Assembly (NCBI RefSeq): GCF_000413435.1
Contig: NZ_KE340326.1
Span: forward strand, 124,001 to 188,000
Origin: Campylobacter ureolyticus ACS-301-V-Sch3b
GTDB lineage: Bacteria > Campylobacterota > Campylobacteria > Campylobacterales > Campylobacteraceae
Direction: 5' to 3'
DNA length: 64,000 nucleotides
Shown here in pieces: positions 22,601-32,314 of this stretch (its first letter is position 1; each line of letters starts with the position of its first letter). Made by a program: the position numbers and the translations under genes. The notes beneath the pieces were generated by a model. It made no database searches, had not been told where the DNA came from, and saw only the letters and a list, made by a program, of their open reading frames with translations.

Positions 22601-23710
22601 GTTGAAGAAACAATCATGGTTGATGAGTGGGTTGAAGAAGAAGTAACTGAGTATGTTGAAGTTGAAGAAGAAGTAACTGAATATGTCGATAAAGAAGTTG
22701 AGGAAGAAGTTGAGGTTGAAGTACCAGCACCAAGTGCAGCACCATCAGCTGGCGGTATGGATAAGTATAATGCAAAAGTTTTAGTTGCAGAAGATAACGA
22801 AATCAACCAAAAACTTATGAGACACACTCTTGGACTGTTTGGACTAGATATAACAATAGTAGGAAATGGTAAGCTAGCACTTGAAGAGAGAAAAGAAAAA
22901 AATTACGATATGATTTTTATGGATATCGCAATGCCTGTAATGGATGGTGTTGAAGCAACTAAACAAATTAAAAACTATGAACTTGAAAATAGCCTTCCAC
23001 ATATACCAATTGTTGCTGTTACAGCAAATGCACTAAAAGGCGATAGAGAAAGATTTATGTCTCAAGGACTTGATGAGTATTGTACAAAGCCAATTAAAAA
23101 AGAAGCGCTATCAGCAATGCTTAATATGTTTATTCCTGAGAAAAAAGAAGGAGCTAGTGGAGGCGGAACTATAAAGAAAAAAGAGATAAGAAAAGTTATC
23201 AAAAAAGTTCCTCAAACTGTTATTAAAAAAGTTTTAAAACCACAAACCGTTGTTAAGAAAGTTTTAAAACAAAAACCTGTTATTGTCAAAAAAGAAATTC
23301 CAGTAGAAAGTGATTTGCCAAAAAAAGAGGAAGTTAAAACTGAAAATTTAAGTTTAACAAAAAAAGATATCTTAATTTGCAGGAAAAGTCATTTGGAAAA
23401 TAGAATTTTTGATACTATTTTAAAAAGATTTGCCAAAGAAATTGACAAAACTAACAATATAGATGAAATCGTAAATTTACTTAGTGCGAATTCATATAAA
23501 CTAGTTATGCTTGATTCTAAGCTTGAAAATTTTGATGCTAAGCTTTTACTAGATATCATAGATCAAGTAAGCCCTGACACAAAAGTAGTCTTATTTAGTA
23601 ATCAAAATGATAATATTAGTGAAGATGTTAAAAATAGATTTGCTGAAATAACCGATAGTAAGGTTAATAAGGCTGAACTTGAAGAATTAACTAAAAAATA
23701 TATAGGATGA
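19634..23710 (+). CDS. Hybrid sensor histidine kinase with NIT-like sensor domain
   Basis: A 1358-residue protein. It has TM1 at about 10-30, then a periplasmic helical domain with [15 protein letters not shown] near 60 that resembles the nitrate/nitrite-sensing (NIT) family. TM2 lies at about 316-337, followed by a linker. HisKA carries H411 ([11 protein letters not shown]), and the ATPase domain has N-box [15 protein letters not shown] and GTGLGL. A degenerate receiver spans about 643-750, then a ~290-residue Glu/Val/Pro/Lys linker. A canonical receiver spans about 1045-1165 (D1097), then a basic linker and a C-terminal receiver-like domain (~1240-1358). The ligand is unproven. Confidence 0.88.
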   Translation: MKLNTTSILRFITGIPLLIIMLIGSFYLYSSYNNYKEADTLNKSVANLNSISELIEQLGNERGLSVIYTASGGRLNVSDLLQNQRAQTDAEIKKFNNLIANYESIVGSNFLNKSSGVPSELLKMSSLLKNINEARSKVDNLDADFNTVFTNFFSVIDEEYLNYARFVQKYATSQDIASLSSNLVTTYEIMSASSYQRDYVISLLGTREAIDYSTLSKWSEISNKSAFISYTSLPESQAKTEILKLLSSPDSQAIISSANTLNTQLQQEALSGEYSVGLMEWFSAASSKISLAKEITQKLSKELMVQTDAYKHELQKVLFIAIGLFAIAILFLFITLRFINRFQRNISELDDVLNSISHISEQDIKIDLRTSEGMSRAYTIIQDAIDVIADQKEIAEEANKAKSIFLANMSHEIRTPLNGVIGFTELLKNTGLDDEQQDYVDTIEKSSENLLTIINNILDVSKIESNKVELEDILFDPINDFEGAIEVYAAKASEKNINLLSYIDPSLVNLLYGDITKIKEVLINLMSNAVKFTPVNGSIIIDIRRLPSVSENETNIKFSVRDTGVGIAKDKLGKIFSAFSQADSTVTRQYGGTGLGLTISSKYVAMMGGMLQVTSEVGQGSEFFFTLSFKETKKSDSDTIYNGIKGKRFALLTDDPKDIHNVIVKDYLTYMGANIKILESDREINRNYFDILIIRLEDYPMISRELDIPIVVCGNLREIQNARFDKESIFTLSEPVNITKILRTTQRVLEAGPVVATSRPAQDAVYTEPTAPAATEPVAKQTVVEQPIKEEVVAKEPVKEEVVVEEPAKEDKAELSLRDKLRARINQGTPSEPKVAIKKEEPKVEPVIQKAPETKPQEQIKIEEEPAEIKISIEEPTIIKKDEIKEVIEPKVDSSIKIDEPKVVVEEPKIVVDEPKVVVEEPIIEKISIEPTPAKEPEIKISDESLKVADEEIKTISEPKQQAPVKTEEVAKKEKVVKAPEVVKPQVKIVEETIMVDEWVEEEVTEYVEVEEEVTEYVDKEVEEEVEVEVPAPSAAPSAGGMDKYNAKVLVAEDNEINQKLMRHTLGLFGLDITIVGNGKLALEERKEKNYDMIFMDIAMPVMDGVEATKQIKNYELENSLPHIPIVAVTANALKGDRERFMSQGLDEYCTKPIKKEALSAMLNMFIPEKKEGASGGGTIKKKEIRKVIKKVPQTVIKKVLKPQTVVKKVLKQKPVIVKKEIPVESDLPKKEEVKTENLSLTKKDILICRKSHLENRIFDTILKRFAKEIDKTNNIDEIVNLLSANSYKLVMLDSKLENFDAKLLLDIIDQVSPDTKVVLFSNQNDNISEDVKNRFAEITDSKVNKAELEELTKKYIG

Positions 23711-23714
23711 ATGA

Positions 23715-24092
23715 ATGGAAAATTTAGTAAATGTATTAGCAGTTGATGATGATGTTATTAACTTAAAATTGGTAGAAATGATGCTAAAAAAACATGGTGG
23801 TATAGGTGAGATTATTAAAGCTCCTAATGGACTTGAAGCTCTTAATATTTTAACTCAAAGAAAAGATATCGGTATAATTTTACTTGATATTGTAATGCCC
23901 GTTATGAACGGGCTTGAGTTTTTGGATAACACTCAAGTTAAAACACTTATAAAAAACATACCTGTTATAGTTTTAACAACAGATGAAACCACTAAAAAAG
24001 ATTCACTTAGCAAAGGTGCTAATGATTTTGTAACAAAACCTATAACAGAAAAAGTTTTATTTGAAAAAATAAATAATTTTATTGGTCTATAA
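23715..24092 (+). CDS. Single-domain response regulator (CheY-like)
   Basis: The 125-residue receiver has the acidic pair in AVDDDVINLKLV, phospho-acceptor D58 in ILLDIVMPVMNG, Thr in VLTTDE and Lys in FVTKPI, so all receiver signature residues are present. No output domain. It starts four bases after the hybrid kinase and precedes a strong terminator, making it the likely diffusible acceptor of that kinase. Confidence 0.9.
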   Translation: MENLVNVLAVDDDVINLKLVEMMLKKHGGIGEIIKAPNGLEALNILTQRKDIGIILLDIVMPVMNGLEFLDNTQVKTLIKNIPVIVLTTDETTKKDSLSKGANDFVTKPITEKVLFEKINNFIGL

Positions 24093-24093
24093 G

Positions 24094-24127
24094 GATTTCC
24101 CGCCAATTAGTGGCGGAAAATCTTTTT
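24094..24127 (+). terminator. Terminator of the phosphorelay operon
   Basis: GATTTCCCGCCA and TGGCGGAAAATC form a GC-rich stem with a short loop, followed by TTTTTAT. It closes the 18843-24092 operon. Confidence 0.85.
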
Positions 24128-24159
24128 ATATTTTGTAATAGTAGATATAAACCCTATCC

Positions 24160-25275
24160 TTATTTAAACCAACCTTTTATCTTATCAAACATACTCTCTT
24201 CAACCATCTTATTTGGTTCTATTCCAAAACTTTTTCCAAGTTCTTTTATAAGTTTTTCTTGATTTTCATTTAATTTTTTTGGCATTTTAATTGAAATTTG
24301 AGCTATTAAATTTCCTCTTTTTTTAGTTCTTAAATTTTCAATTCCTTCATTTTCTAAAACAAATTGCTCTTTATCTTGTGTTCCAACTCTAAGTTTTAAT
24401 TCTTTTTGGCCATCCAATGTTGGTATGATAATAGTTTCTCCTAGCATTGCTTGAGTTATAAAAACTGGTACTTCTAAATAAACATCATCACCATCTCTTA
24501 CAAACTTATCATCTTCTTTAACTCTAATTACAGCATATAAATCCCCGTAACTTCCATCTTTTGAGAGATTTCCTTTTTGGCTTATTCTTATTTTTATGCC
24601 ATTATCGACGCCTTTTGGTATATCAAATTTAAAGCTTTGCTCAACCTCATCATACCCTTTGCCACCACATTTTGGACATTTTGATTTTAGCATTTCACCA
24701 TGACCGCCACATTTTGGACAAGTTTGAACAAAACTCATAAAGCCTTGTCTTTGGCTTATTTGCCCTCTTCCTCCACAATAATCACAAGTTGTTTTCTGGC
24801 CACCTACTCCATCACATTCTTTACATGGTTTTTTTATTTTATATTTTAATTCCTTTTGGACTCCAAAAACAGCTTCTTTAAAATCTAAATCAACTAAAAT
24901 TTCAATGTCTAAATCATAATTATCAATAGGTTTTTTTCTTCTTCCTGAGTTTGTTCTACCGCCTCCAAAGAATGAATCAAATATATCGCCCATAACATCT
25001 TCAAAGCCGCCAAAACCTCCGGCAAAACCACTACTAAACCCAGCATTATTTAAGCCGTCTTTTCCATATCTATCATAAATTTCTCTTTTGTTTTTATCGC
25101 TTAAACATTGATAGGCTTCATTTATCTCTTTAAATTTTTGCTCAGCTTCCTTATTGCCTTGATTTCTATCTGGATGATACTTTAAAGCAAGTTTTCTAAA
25201 AGATTTTTTAATTGTTTCAGAGTCTGCATTTCTTGAGACTTCCAATATTTCGTAATAATCCAATTCTGTAGCCAC
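24160..25275 (-). CDS. dnaJ: Chaperone protein DnaJ
   Basis: The 371-residue type I DnaJ has an N-terminal J domain with HPD ([10 protein letters not shown]), a Gly/Phe-rich segment at about 75-110, four CxxCxGxG zinc motifs ([32 protein letters not shown]) and C-terminal substrate-binding domains. It stimulates the DnaK ATPase in folding. Placement next to racRS-recR matches C. jejuni gene order from memory. Confidence 0.97.
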   Translation of the reverse strand: MATELDYYEILEVSRNADSETIKKSFRKLALKYHPDRNQGNKEAEQKFKEINEAYQCLSDKNKREIYDRYGKDGLNNAGFSSGFAGGFGGFEDVMGDIFDSFFGGGRTNSGRRKKPIDNYDLDIEILVDLDFKEAVFGVQKELKYKIKKPCKECDGVGGQKTTCDYCGGRGQISQRQGFMSFVQTCPKCGGHGEMLKSKCPKCGGKGYDEVEQSFKFDIPKGVDNGIKIRISQKGNLSKDGSYGDLYAVIRVKEDDKFVRDGDDVYLEVPVFITQAMLGETIIIPTLDGQKELKLRVGTQDKEQFVLENEGIENLRTKKRGNLIAQISIKMPKKLNENQEKLIKELGKSFGIEPNKMVEESMFDKIKGWFK

Positions 25276-25358
25276 TTTTTATATACTCCTAAAAAATTTT
25301 AACCTTTAATTCTATCAAAATTATTTTAAGCATTTATAAATCTTTACAAATTTCAGCT

Positions 25359-25364
25359 ATAATT
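25359..25364 (+). promoter_or_regulatory. -10 box of racR
   Basis: GCTATAATTATC, with a perfect TATAAT 27 bases before the racR ATG and the ribosome binding site GAAAGGA between. Confidence 0.65.
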
Positions 25365-25391
25365 ATCACTAAAAAAATTGAAAGGATTAAC

Positions 25392-26063
25392 ATGGTTAAT
25401 GTACTAATGATAGAAGACGATACAGAATTTGCACAAATTTTATCTGAGTATTTAAGTCAATTTAATATAAAAATAACAAATTTTGAGGATCCGTATTTGG
25501 GACTTAGTGCTGGCATAAAAAACTACGATTTATTAATACTTGATCTTACTTTACCAGGACTTGATGGACTTGAAGTATGTAAAGAAATAAGAGAAAAGTA
25601 TGATATTCCTATCATTATATCTTCTGCAAGAAGTGATGTAAGCGATAGAGTTGTTGGACTTCAAATTGGAGCTGATGATTATCTTCCAAAGCCTTATGAT
25701 CCAAAAGAGATGCATGCAAGAATAATGAGTTTAATAAGACGCTATAAAAAAACAGCTCAAGTAGAAGAAAACGATATTGATAGTGCTTTTAGAGTCGATG
25801 AAAAAAGACATGAAATTTATTTTCACGATGAGGCTTTAGTTTTAACTCCAGCTGAATATGAAATTTTAGAATATCTTATCAAACAACACAGCTTTTCAGT
25901 CTCAAGAGAGCAACTTGTATATCATTGCAAAAGCTTAAAAGATAAAAATTCAAAAAGCTTAGATGTTATAATTGGAAGATTAAGAACAAAAATAGGTGAT
26001 AATTCTAAAAATCCAACTCATATTTTTTCAGTTCGCGGAATCGGATATAAACTTTTAGGATGA
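25392..26063 (+). CDS. racR: Response regulator RacR-like (OmpR family)
   Basis: The 223-residue protein has an N-terminal receiver (acidic MIEDD, phospho-acceptor D51 in LILDLTLPGLDG, Lys in YLPKPYD) and a C-terminal winged-helix DNA-binding domain (LTPAEYEILEYLIKQ, then SLDVIIGRLRTKIG). In C. jejuni the RacRS pair controls fumarate and alternative electron-acceptor metabolism. The name is given by sequence type plus position between dnaJ and a kinase-recR pair. It overlaps the kinase start (ATGA). Confidence 0.85.
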   Translation: MVNVLMIEDDTEFAQILSEYLSQFNIKITNFEDPYLGLSAGIKNYDLLILDLTLPGLDGLEVCKEIREKYDIPIIISSARSDVSDRVVGLQIGADDYLPKPYDPKEMHARIMSLIRRYKKTAQVEENDIDSAFRVDEKRHEIYFHDEALVLTPAEYEILEYLIKQHSFSVSREQLVYHCKSLKDKNSKSLDVIIGRLRTKIGDNSKNPTHIFSVRGIGYKLLG

Positions 26064-27343
26064 GATACTCACTAAGCACAAAAATAAGTGTTGTCTTTGC
26101 AATTGCTTTTGGTTTAGTATGCATTCTTTTCATAACTTTTGGAAGAATTCAACTAAACCAAGCATTTGATAGAATGACAGTTTCACAGATAAATTCCATA
26201 AATTATCTTTTAGGATTATATGAGAGAAAAACTCCGCCTGAAAACTTAGATGAATATTTTAGCAATTTTAATCTAACCGCTACAAAAGATAAAAATTTAA
26301 TATCTAATGTTCTAACAAGAGGCGATATTGTATTTACTCGCCAAACTCCAATTGGAGATATTGTTTCATTAAAATATCAAAATTCTATGTTTATGCATAT
26401 AAAAAATCCAAATTTTAGTGCGACTTTTGAAAGTAGCGGTGGCAAAAATTTAAACGATCCACTTTGGGTTGGATTTTTTATAACTATTATTTTGTTAGGA
26501 TCACTTTATTTTTCAGTTTTAAAAAGCTTGGCTCCTCTTAAAAAATTAAATAATAATATTAAAAAATTTGCAACAGGAAATTTAGAAACCGCAACAGTAA
26601 ATGTCGAAGGTGATGATGAAATAGCACAAGTTGCAAAAGAATTTGATAAAGCGGTTATAAAAATAAAAGAGCTTATTAGATCGCGCCAACTGTTTTTAAG
26701 AACAATTATGCATGAATTAAAAACACCTATTGGAAAAGGTAGAATCGTATCTGAAATGATACCAAATGAGCTTCAAAAAAAACGCCTTATAAATATATTT
26801 GAAAGACTTGAAATTTTAATAAACGAGTTTGCTAAAATTGAACAACTCTTATCAAAATCTTACTCTATAAATTATGAAGATTATCATTTTAGTCTTATTT
26901 TGGAACAAGCCAAAGATTTACTAATGCTTGATGATTGGGATAAAAAAGTTGAACTAAATTTAATAAGCGATCCACTTTTAAAAGCCGATTTTCAAATGTT
27001 TTCATTAGCACTTAAAAATTTAATTGACAATGCTTTAAAATATTCAAATGATCAAAAAGTTTATATCACCTCAACAAATGAGCAAATTTGCATTGCAAAT
27101 AGTGGTGACCCACTTCCAGTAGATATAGCTCATTACAAACAAGCTTTTGTTAGAAATATAAATGAAAAAGTTTCTGGAATGGGACTTGGACTTTATATAA
27201 TTGATAGAATTTGTGATATGCACAAGTACTGTTTAGATTATTACTATTCAGATGGAAAGCACCATTTTTGCATAGTTTTTAACAAAAATAAAGCAAGTTG
27301 TGAAATCCCTAAAAAACCAAAATTTCTAAAAAAGAAAAAATGA
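26060..27343 (+). CDS. racS: Sensor histidine kinase RacS-like (ArsS family)
   Basis: The 427-residue kinase has TM1 at ~8-28, a small periplasmic domain of about 100 residues, TM2 near 133-153, a HAMP-like linker, HisKA with H218 (TIMHELKTPIGKG), N-box NLIDNALKYS and G-box GMGLGLYII. It is paired with the regulator immediately upstream and overlaps recR by 4 bp downstream. The C-terminus ends in a lysine-rich tail. Confidence 0.85.
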   Translation: MRYSLSTKISVVFAIAFGLVCILFITFGRIQLNQAFDRMTVSQINSINYLLGLYERKTPPENLDEYFSNFNLTATKDKNLISNVLTRGDIVFTRQTPIGDIVSLKYQNSMFMHIKNPNFSATFESSGGKNLNDPLWVGFFITIILLGSLYFSVLKSLAPLKKLNNNIKKFATGNLETATVNVEGDDEIAQVAKEFDKAVIKIKELIRSRQLFLRTIMHELKTPIGKGRIVSEMIPNELQKKRLINIFERLEILINEFAKIEQLLSKSYSINYEDYHFSLILEQAKDLLMLDDWDKKVELNLISDPLLKADFQMFSLALKNLIDNALKYSNDQKVYITSTNEQICIANSGDPLPVDIAHYKQAFVRNINEKVSGMGLGLYIIDRICDMHKYCLDYYYSDGKHHFCIVFNKNKASCEIPKKPKFLKKKK

Positions 27344-27906
27344 ATATTTCCAAATTTGATGAGTTGGTAGAAGCTTTTATGAAGCTTCCTGGAGTTGGCA
27401 AAAAATCAGCTTTAAGATATGCGTATCATGTAAGTATAAATGACTCTTTTGCTGGATTAAATTTAGCTCACTGTATAGAAGATGCGGTTAAGCTTTTAAA
27501 AAGATGCTCAAAATGCGGGGCTTTAAGCGAAGATGAAATTTGCGAAATTTGTGCAGATGATCAAAGAGATAGAGAAATTCTTTGCATTGTAGAAAGCCCA
27601 AAAGATATTTTGATAATAGAAAAAAGCGGCTCTTATAATGGATTATATTTTGTTTTAGATGATGTAGATAATAGCATTTTGGAACGTTTAAAAAAATACA
27701 TTGATGAAAATCAAATAAAAGAAGTTATTTTTGCCTTAACACCTGGAATTAATAGCGATGGAATCATGCTTTATATCGAAGATAAATTTAGTGATTTTGA
27801 TATAAATTTTAGTAAAATAGCTCAAGGAATTCCAACTGGCGTAAGCCTTGATAATGTTGATATGCTCTCTCTTATCAAGGCTTTAAATAATAGAATGAAA
27901 ACTTAA
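27340..27906 (+). CDS. recR: Recombination protein RecR
   Basis: The 188-residue protein shows the RecR order: a helix-hairpin-helix (FMKLPGVGKKSALRYAYHV), a C4 zinc finger (CSKCGALSEDEICEIC), and a Toprim domain (LCIVESPKDILIIEKSG, LTPGINSDG). RecR acts with RecO in loading RecA at gaps. The coupling to racS by an ATGA overlap is conserved in Campylobacter from memory. Confidence 0.95.
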   Translation: MNISKFDELVEAFMKLPGVGKKSALRYAYHVSINDSFAGLNLAHCIEDAVKLLKRCSKCGALSEDEICEICADDQRDREILCIVESPKDILIIEKSGSYNGLYFVLDDVDNSILERLKKYIDENQIKEVIFALTPGINSDGIMLYIEDKFSDFDINFSKIAQGIPTGVSLDNVDMLSLIKALNNRMKT

Positions 27907-29357
27907 TTTTTTCTATTTTTAGCAATATTTTGGTAGTATTTAATTTGATCTTTTTTGATAATTCTTATATAGTTTGTGCTTCCAGCAACTCCTGTTGGAA
28001 AACCTGCTGTCATTATATAGGTATGATCAAGATCAATATATCCTTTTTCAAAAGCCTCTTTTATCGTATCTGCGATTAAAAAATCAACATCGCTTTTATC
28101 TTTTACTATCACAGGACTTACCCCCCAAGCAAGTGTTAAAAAGTGAGCTGTTTCTTCATCATGAGATATGGCATAAATTTTAGTTTCTGGACGATTTCTA
28201 GCCATTTTTATAGCTGATCTGCCTGATCCTGTTATAGAAAGTATAGCTTTTGCATTTATATTTTTAGCTAAACTTACCGAGCTATAAGCCACCATATCTG
28301 TTTCATCAACCGCATCAAAACTCTTATAATAAGGATAAATTTTTTCAATTTCTTTTATGGTGTTACTCATTGCTTCTACAACTTTTACAGGATGTTTTCC
28401 AACGGCACTTTCCTCACTTAACATTACAGCATCAGTTCCATCAAGTACAGCATTAGCAACATCGCTAATCTCAGCTCTTGTAGCTCTTTCGTTTTGTGTC
28501 ATTGAAAGCATCATTTGAGTGGCTGTAATAACTGGTTTTGAGTATAAATTTGCTTTTTTAATTATCATTTTTTGTATATTCGGCACTTCGTAATAAGGTA
28601 CTTCGATTCCCAAATCACCCCTTGCAACCATTATTCCATCACTTACTTTTATGATTTCATCAATATTTTCAACAGCATCAAATTTCTCAATTTTGGCAAA
28701 AACTCTTGCTTTGCTTCCGTAGTTTTCAAGTATTCTTTTTACTCTTAAGACATCACTTGCTTTTTGCACAAACGAAACAGCCACAAAATGAACACCGTTT
28801 TTTGCTCCCCATTCCAAATCAAGCTCATCTTTTTTTGTAATAACATCAATATTTAATTTTGTATTTGGAAAATTTACTCCCTTATTTGATGTTAAAATTC
28901 CACTATTCTCAAGTACAGCATGAACTTCATCTTTACTTGCAAAATTAACTTTTGCTCTTATTGCACCATCACAAAGATAAATATATTCACCATTTTTAAT
29001 AAGCTCTAAAATCTCAGGATGATTTATACAAAGCTTATATATTTTTTCATCTATTTTTTCACCAACTATCTCATCTTTTACAAAAATAAGCTTATCGCCT
29101 GAACTTAAATTAAACATCTCTTTTAGAGTCTTAACCCTAACTTTTGGACCACTTATGTCTTGAAAAATTCCAATTCTTTTATTAAGTTTTTTTTCAACTT
29201 CTTTAATTTTTTCCAAATTTGACTTATGATAGTTATGATCGCCGTGACTAAAATTCATCCTAAAAGCATTAACTCCTGCTTTTACTAAACCTTCAATTAT
29301 GTCAATGTCATCGCTTGCAGGACCTATAGTTGCTAAAATTTTAGTTCTTTTATCCAT
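27903..29357 (-). CDS. pyk: Pyruvate kinase
   Basis: The 484-residue protein converts phosphoenolpyruvate and ADP to pyruvate and ATP. It shows the N-terminal KILATIGPAS and FRMNFSHGDH, the catalytic lysine region VFAKIEKFDAVENI, MVARGDLGIEVP for metal and phosphate binding, and ITATQMMLSM. The C-terminal allosteric domain is full length (ILSITGSGRSAIKMARNRPE). Convergent with recR, whose last bases it overlaps by 4. Confidence 0.97.
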   Translation of the reverse strand: MDKRTKILATIGPASDDIDIIEGLVKAGVNAFRMNFSHGDHNYHKSNLEKIKEVEKKLNKRIGIFQDISGPKVRVKTLKEMFNLSSGDKLIFVKDEIVGEKIDEKIYKLCINHPEILELIKNGEYIYLCDGAIRAKVNFASKDEVHAVLENSGILTSNKGVNFPNTKLNIDVITKKDELDLEWGAKNGVHFVAVSFVQKASDVLRVKRILENYGSKARVFAKIEKFDAVENIDEIIKVSDGIMVARGDLGIEVPYYEVPNIQKMIIKKANLYSKPVITATQMMLSMTQNERATRAEISDVANAVLDGTDAVMLSEESAVGKHPVKVVEAMSNTIKEIEKIYPYYKSFDAVDETDMVAYSSVSLAKNINAKAILSITGSGRSAIKMARNRPETKIYAISHDEETAHFLTLAWGVSPVIVKDKSDVDFLIADTIKEAFEKGYIDLDHTYIMTAGFPTGVAGSTNYIRIIKKDQIKYYQNIAKNRKN

Positions 29358-29476
29358 TTTAACTCCTTGATTTTAATCCATTCCTTTAAATTTGATAAAA
29401 TAATATCATATTTTTATAACTTTTTAGATACTTTTATAAATTTTGATATTTCAGCTTTTTTAATGCATAGTTTTGA

Positions 29477-29482
29477 TAAAAT
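29477..29482 (+). promoter_or_regulatory. -10 box of pycB/oadA
   Basis: TTTTGATAAAATC, an extended -10-like element about 36 bases before the ATG, with AAAGGG as ribosome binding site. Confidence 0.5.
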
Positions 29483-29517
29483 CAATCCTAAATTAGTTTG
29501 ACAAAAGGGCAAAAAAA

Positions 29518-31302
29518 ATGGCAAAAAAATTTATTGATGTTATGGATACAACTTTTAGAGATGGCTTTCAGTCTGTTTATGGTGCAAGAGTTTTAATGGA
29601 TGATTTTTTACCAGCAGTTAGCGCGGCAAAAGAGGCTGGTATTACGCATTTTGAATTTGGCGGTGGAGCTAGATTTCAAAGTTTGTTTTTTTATCTAAAT
29701 GAAAATGCATTTGATATGATGGATAAATTTAGAAGCATCGTAGGAGATGAGGCAAATCTTCAAACTCTAAGTCGTGGTGTAAATACAGTCACACTTGATA
29801 CCGGTAGCCGTGAAATTGTTGATTTACACGCTAAAATGTTTAAAAAACACGGCACTACAACAATTAGAAATTTCGACGCATTAAATGATGTTAAAAATTT
29901 AGAATTTAGTGGTAAATCTATAAAAAAATATGGATTAAAACACGAAATAGTAATTACTATGATGGATTTACCAAATGGGTGTGTTGGAGCCCATGATGCG
30001 GCATTTTACGAAAAAGTTTTAAAAGAAATTTTAAAAAGTGAAATTCCTTTTGATAGTATATGTTTTAAAGACGCTAGTGGAACATCAAGCCCTAATAAAG
30101 TTTATGAAACTATAAAAATGGCTAGAAAACTACTTCCACAAAATACTCACATTAGACTTCATACTCACGAAACTGCAGGCGTTAGCGTGGCATGTTATTT
30201 AGCTGCACTTGAAGCAGGAGTTGATGGAATCGATCTTGCAGCAAGTCCTGTAAGTGGTGGCACAAGCCAACCAGATATTTTAACCATGCTTCATGCTGTA
30301 AAAGGTAAAAACTATGATTTAGGTGGTCTTGATAGTGAAAAAATATTAAAATACGAAGATGTTTTAAATGACTGTTTGAAAGAGTATTTTTTACCACCTG
30401 AAGCTACAAAAGTAAGTCCTATTATCCCATTTTCTCCAATGCCAGGTGGAGCTCTTACGGCTAATACTCAAATGATGAGAGATAATAATATTCTTCATAA
30501 ATTTCCAGAAGTTATAAAAGCAATGAGAGAGGTTGTTAAAAAAGGTGGATTTGGCACAAGTGTAACTCCAGTTAGCCAGTTTTACTTCCAACAAGCATTT
30601 AATAATGTCATGTTTGGAAAATGGAATAAAATAGCAGAAGGATATGGCAAAATGGTGCTTGGATACTTTGGAAAAACTCCTGTTAAGGCTGATGAGAAAA
30701 TTATAGAACTTGCTAGCAAGCAACTTGGCTTAGAGCCAACTACAAGAGCTGCGATTGATATAGCTGATGAAGACTCTACAAAAAGTATAGCGTATGCTAA
30801 AAAAATACTTGAACACGCAAACATAGAAACAACTGAAGAAAACATTTTCATAGCTCTTGCATGTAAAGAAAAAGGAATTGCTTACTTAAAAGGTGAGGCA
30901 AAAGTAAATGTGAGAAAAGGAAAATTTGAACCAAAACCAGCTAAGCAAGGTGATTATACAATAATAGTAAATGGTGAAAAATACAATGTTCAAATTACAA
31001 GAGGTCAAAATCAAGATTTAAGCATTAAAAATATTGAAAAGTTAAGCTCAGGCAAAACCAACAAAAAAGAAGAAAAAAGACAAGCATCAAACAAAGATAT
31101 AATTTCTGAAATTTCAGCAAATGTTTATAAAGTGCTTGTTAAAAATGGTGAAACTGTAAAGAAAAACCAGCCAATTGTTGTTTTAGAGGCTATGAAAATG
31201 GAAATAGAAGTAAATGCCCCAAGCGATGGCGTTATAAAAGAAGTATTTGTAAAAGTTGGCGGGAATGTAGAAAGTGGCGATATAATAGCCTCTTTGGAAT
31301 AA
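29518..31302 (+). CDS. pycB: Pyruvate carboxylase subunit B / oxaloacetate decarboxylase alpha
   Basis: The 594-residue protein has an HMGL-like carboxyltransferase TIM barrel (DTTFRDGFQSVYGARVL; metal ligands in RLHTHETAG), a PycA/OadA conserved domain, and a C-terminal biotinyl domain whose EAMKME motif carries the biotin lysine at K560. In Campylobacter this is the transcarboxylase half of the two-subunit anaplerotic pyruvate carboxylase; a separate biotin carboxylase subunit is not in the window. Sodium-pump oxaloacetate decarboxylase is the alternative, but no beta or gamma subunit genes are nearby. Confidence 0.9.
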   Translation: MAKKFIDVMDTTFRDGFQSVYGARVLMDDFLPAVSAAKEAGITHFEFGGGARFQSLFFYLNENAFDMMDKFRSIVGDEANLQTLSRGVNTVTLDTGSREIVDLHAKMFKKHGTTTIRNFDALNDVKNLEFSGKSIKKYGLKHEIVITMMDLPNGCVGAHDAAFYEKVLKEILKSEIPFDSICFKDASGTSSPNKVYETIKMARKLLPQNTHIRLHTHETAGVSVACYLAALEAGVDGIDLAASPVSGGTSQPDILTMLHAVKGKNYDLGGLDSEKILKYEDVLNDCLKEYFLPPEATKVSPIIPFSPMPGGALTANTQMMRDNNILHKFPEVIKAMREVVKKGGFGTSVTPVSQFYFQQAFNNVMFGKWNKIAEGYGKMVLGYFGKTPVKADEKIIELASKQLGLEPTTRAAIDIADEDSTKSIAYAKKILEHANIETTEENIFIALACKEKGIAYLKGEAKVNVRKGKFEPKPAKQGDYTIIVNGEKYNVQITRGQNQDLSIKNIEKLSSGKTNKKEEKRQASNKDIISEISANVYKVLVKNGETVKKNQPIVVLEAMKMEIEVNAPSDGVIKEVFVKVGGNVESGDIIASLE

Positions 31303-31307
31303 AAAAA

Positions 31308-31336
31308 GTAAAACCAAATTTTAAATTTGGTTTTAC
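31308..31336. terminator. Perfect palindromic bidirectional terminator
   Basis: GTAAAACCAAATTT, one T, then AAATTTGGTTTTAC form a perfect inverted repeat between two convergent genes, with A/T-rich flanks on each side. Confidence 0.8.
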
Positions 31337-31347
31337 AAATTTATTAA

Positions 31348-32313
31348 TTAATTTTGAAGCCAAACTCCATTTTTTATATAATAACTTATTGGATAATAGG
31401 TTAATAAAATCACTAGAACCAAATTTGCAAACATGGAAATTTTATACCACAAATTTGAAATTTTTACATTTAACAAATCCATTATAAATATAAAAAATCC
31501 AGGAATTCCACCTATAAAAATAAGCGCATAAATAAAGTATCCAATATAATAATAATCTGCTTGAAGCATGCAAAATGGACATTTATGAGTAGGAAGTTCA
31601 TAAATGTATGGTGAAAAAAATCTAATTATTGCATAAATTGTGGATGGTATAAATAAAAATGAAAAAATGCTTATCAAAAGATCAGCTTTATAATATGCAG
31701 ATATGAAATTTAAAAAAAATAAAATATAAAAAATACCCAAAATAAAACTATCTTTATGCCAAAATTTCATATCGTGAAGTCCAATTTGTCTAAAAATATC
31801 ACTACAACAAACCACAGGTTCACTTAAATTTATGCCACTAAAATGTAAAATTTCTAAAATAAATTCTAAAACTAAAAGCAAGAATAAGGGTATAAAAAAT
31901 TTAAATTTAAGCTTTAAAAAAATGGAATTCTTAGTTTTAGAGTCTTCTTTATTTATTAATATCCAGCCACTTAAAAAGAAAAGATTCAAAATTTTTACTC
32001 CAAACATAAAAACACCATAATTTGTTGCATCAACTATCCCAGCAGCGCACATAGCACCTGGAACTAAAAACGAAATATCATCCATAGTCCAAACAAAAAA
32101 TAAAAATAGTGGAATTTTTACTGCTAATATAAAAAATATAATGGTTGAAACCAAATATCCATTTTTTGCTAAGTTATACTGAGAATCTGAAAGAATATCG
32201 GGGTTGTAGTTTTTGACAATTTTAATTGCAAATACAAAAGCTATTGTTCCAAAAAAAATTATTAAACTCTCAACAACTAAAAGAGCTATTATAAAAGGTG
32301 ATAACATAAGCAT
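31348..32313 (-). CDS. Polytopic membrane protein of the ABC/NosL-like block
   Basis: The 321-residue protein has about eight membrane segments. Cysteines are unusual for a membrane protein: CPFCML near residue 243 and a Cys-Cys pair in EPVVCCSD. The CxxCM arrangement echoes the CPICGM of the NosL-like protein encoded upstream in the same operon, suggesting metal or thiol chemistry at the membrane. The family was not recognised. It is the last gene of the block, two bases after the ATPase gene. Confidence 0.65.
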   Translation of the reverse strand: MLMLSPFIIALLVVESLIIFFGTIAFVFAIKIVKNYNPDILSDSQYNLAKNGYLVSTIIFFILAVKIPLFLFFVWTMDDISFLVPGAMCAAGIVDATNYGVFMFGVKILNLFFLSGWILINKEDSKTKNSIFLKLKFKFFIPLFLLLVLEFILEILHFSGINLSEPVVCCSDIFRQIGLHDMKFWHKDSFILGIFYILFFLNFISAYYKADLLISIFSFLFIPSTIYAIIRFFSPYIYELPTHKCPFCMLQADYYYIGYFIYALIFIGGIPGFFIFIMDLLNVKISNLWYKISMFANLVLVILLTYYPISYYIKNGVWLQN

Positions 32314-32314
32314 T

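Noticed and set aside
21916..22827. Ser/Thr-rich reading frames on the minus strand opposite the hybrid kinase linker
   Set aside because: They are the complement of Glu/Val/Pro codons in a clear kinase gene, with low-complexity composition and no ribosome binding sites.
22255..23330. CRISPR-like or other non-coding repeat array
   Set aside because: The repeats are in-frame codon repeats within a continuous kinase gene, without regular spacers.
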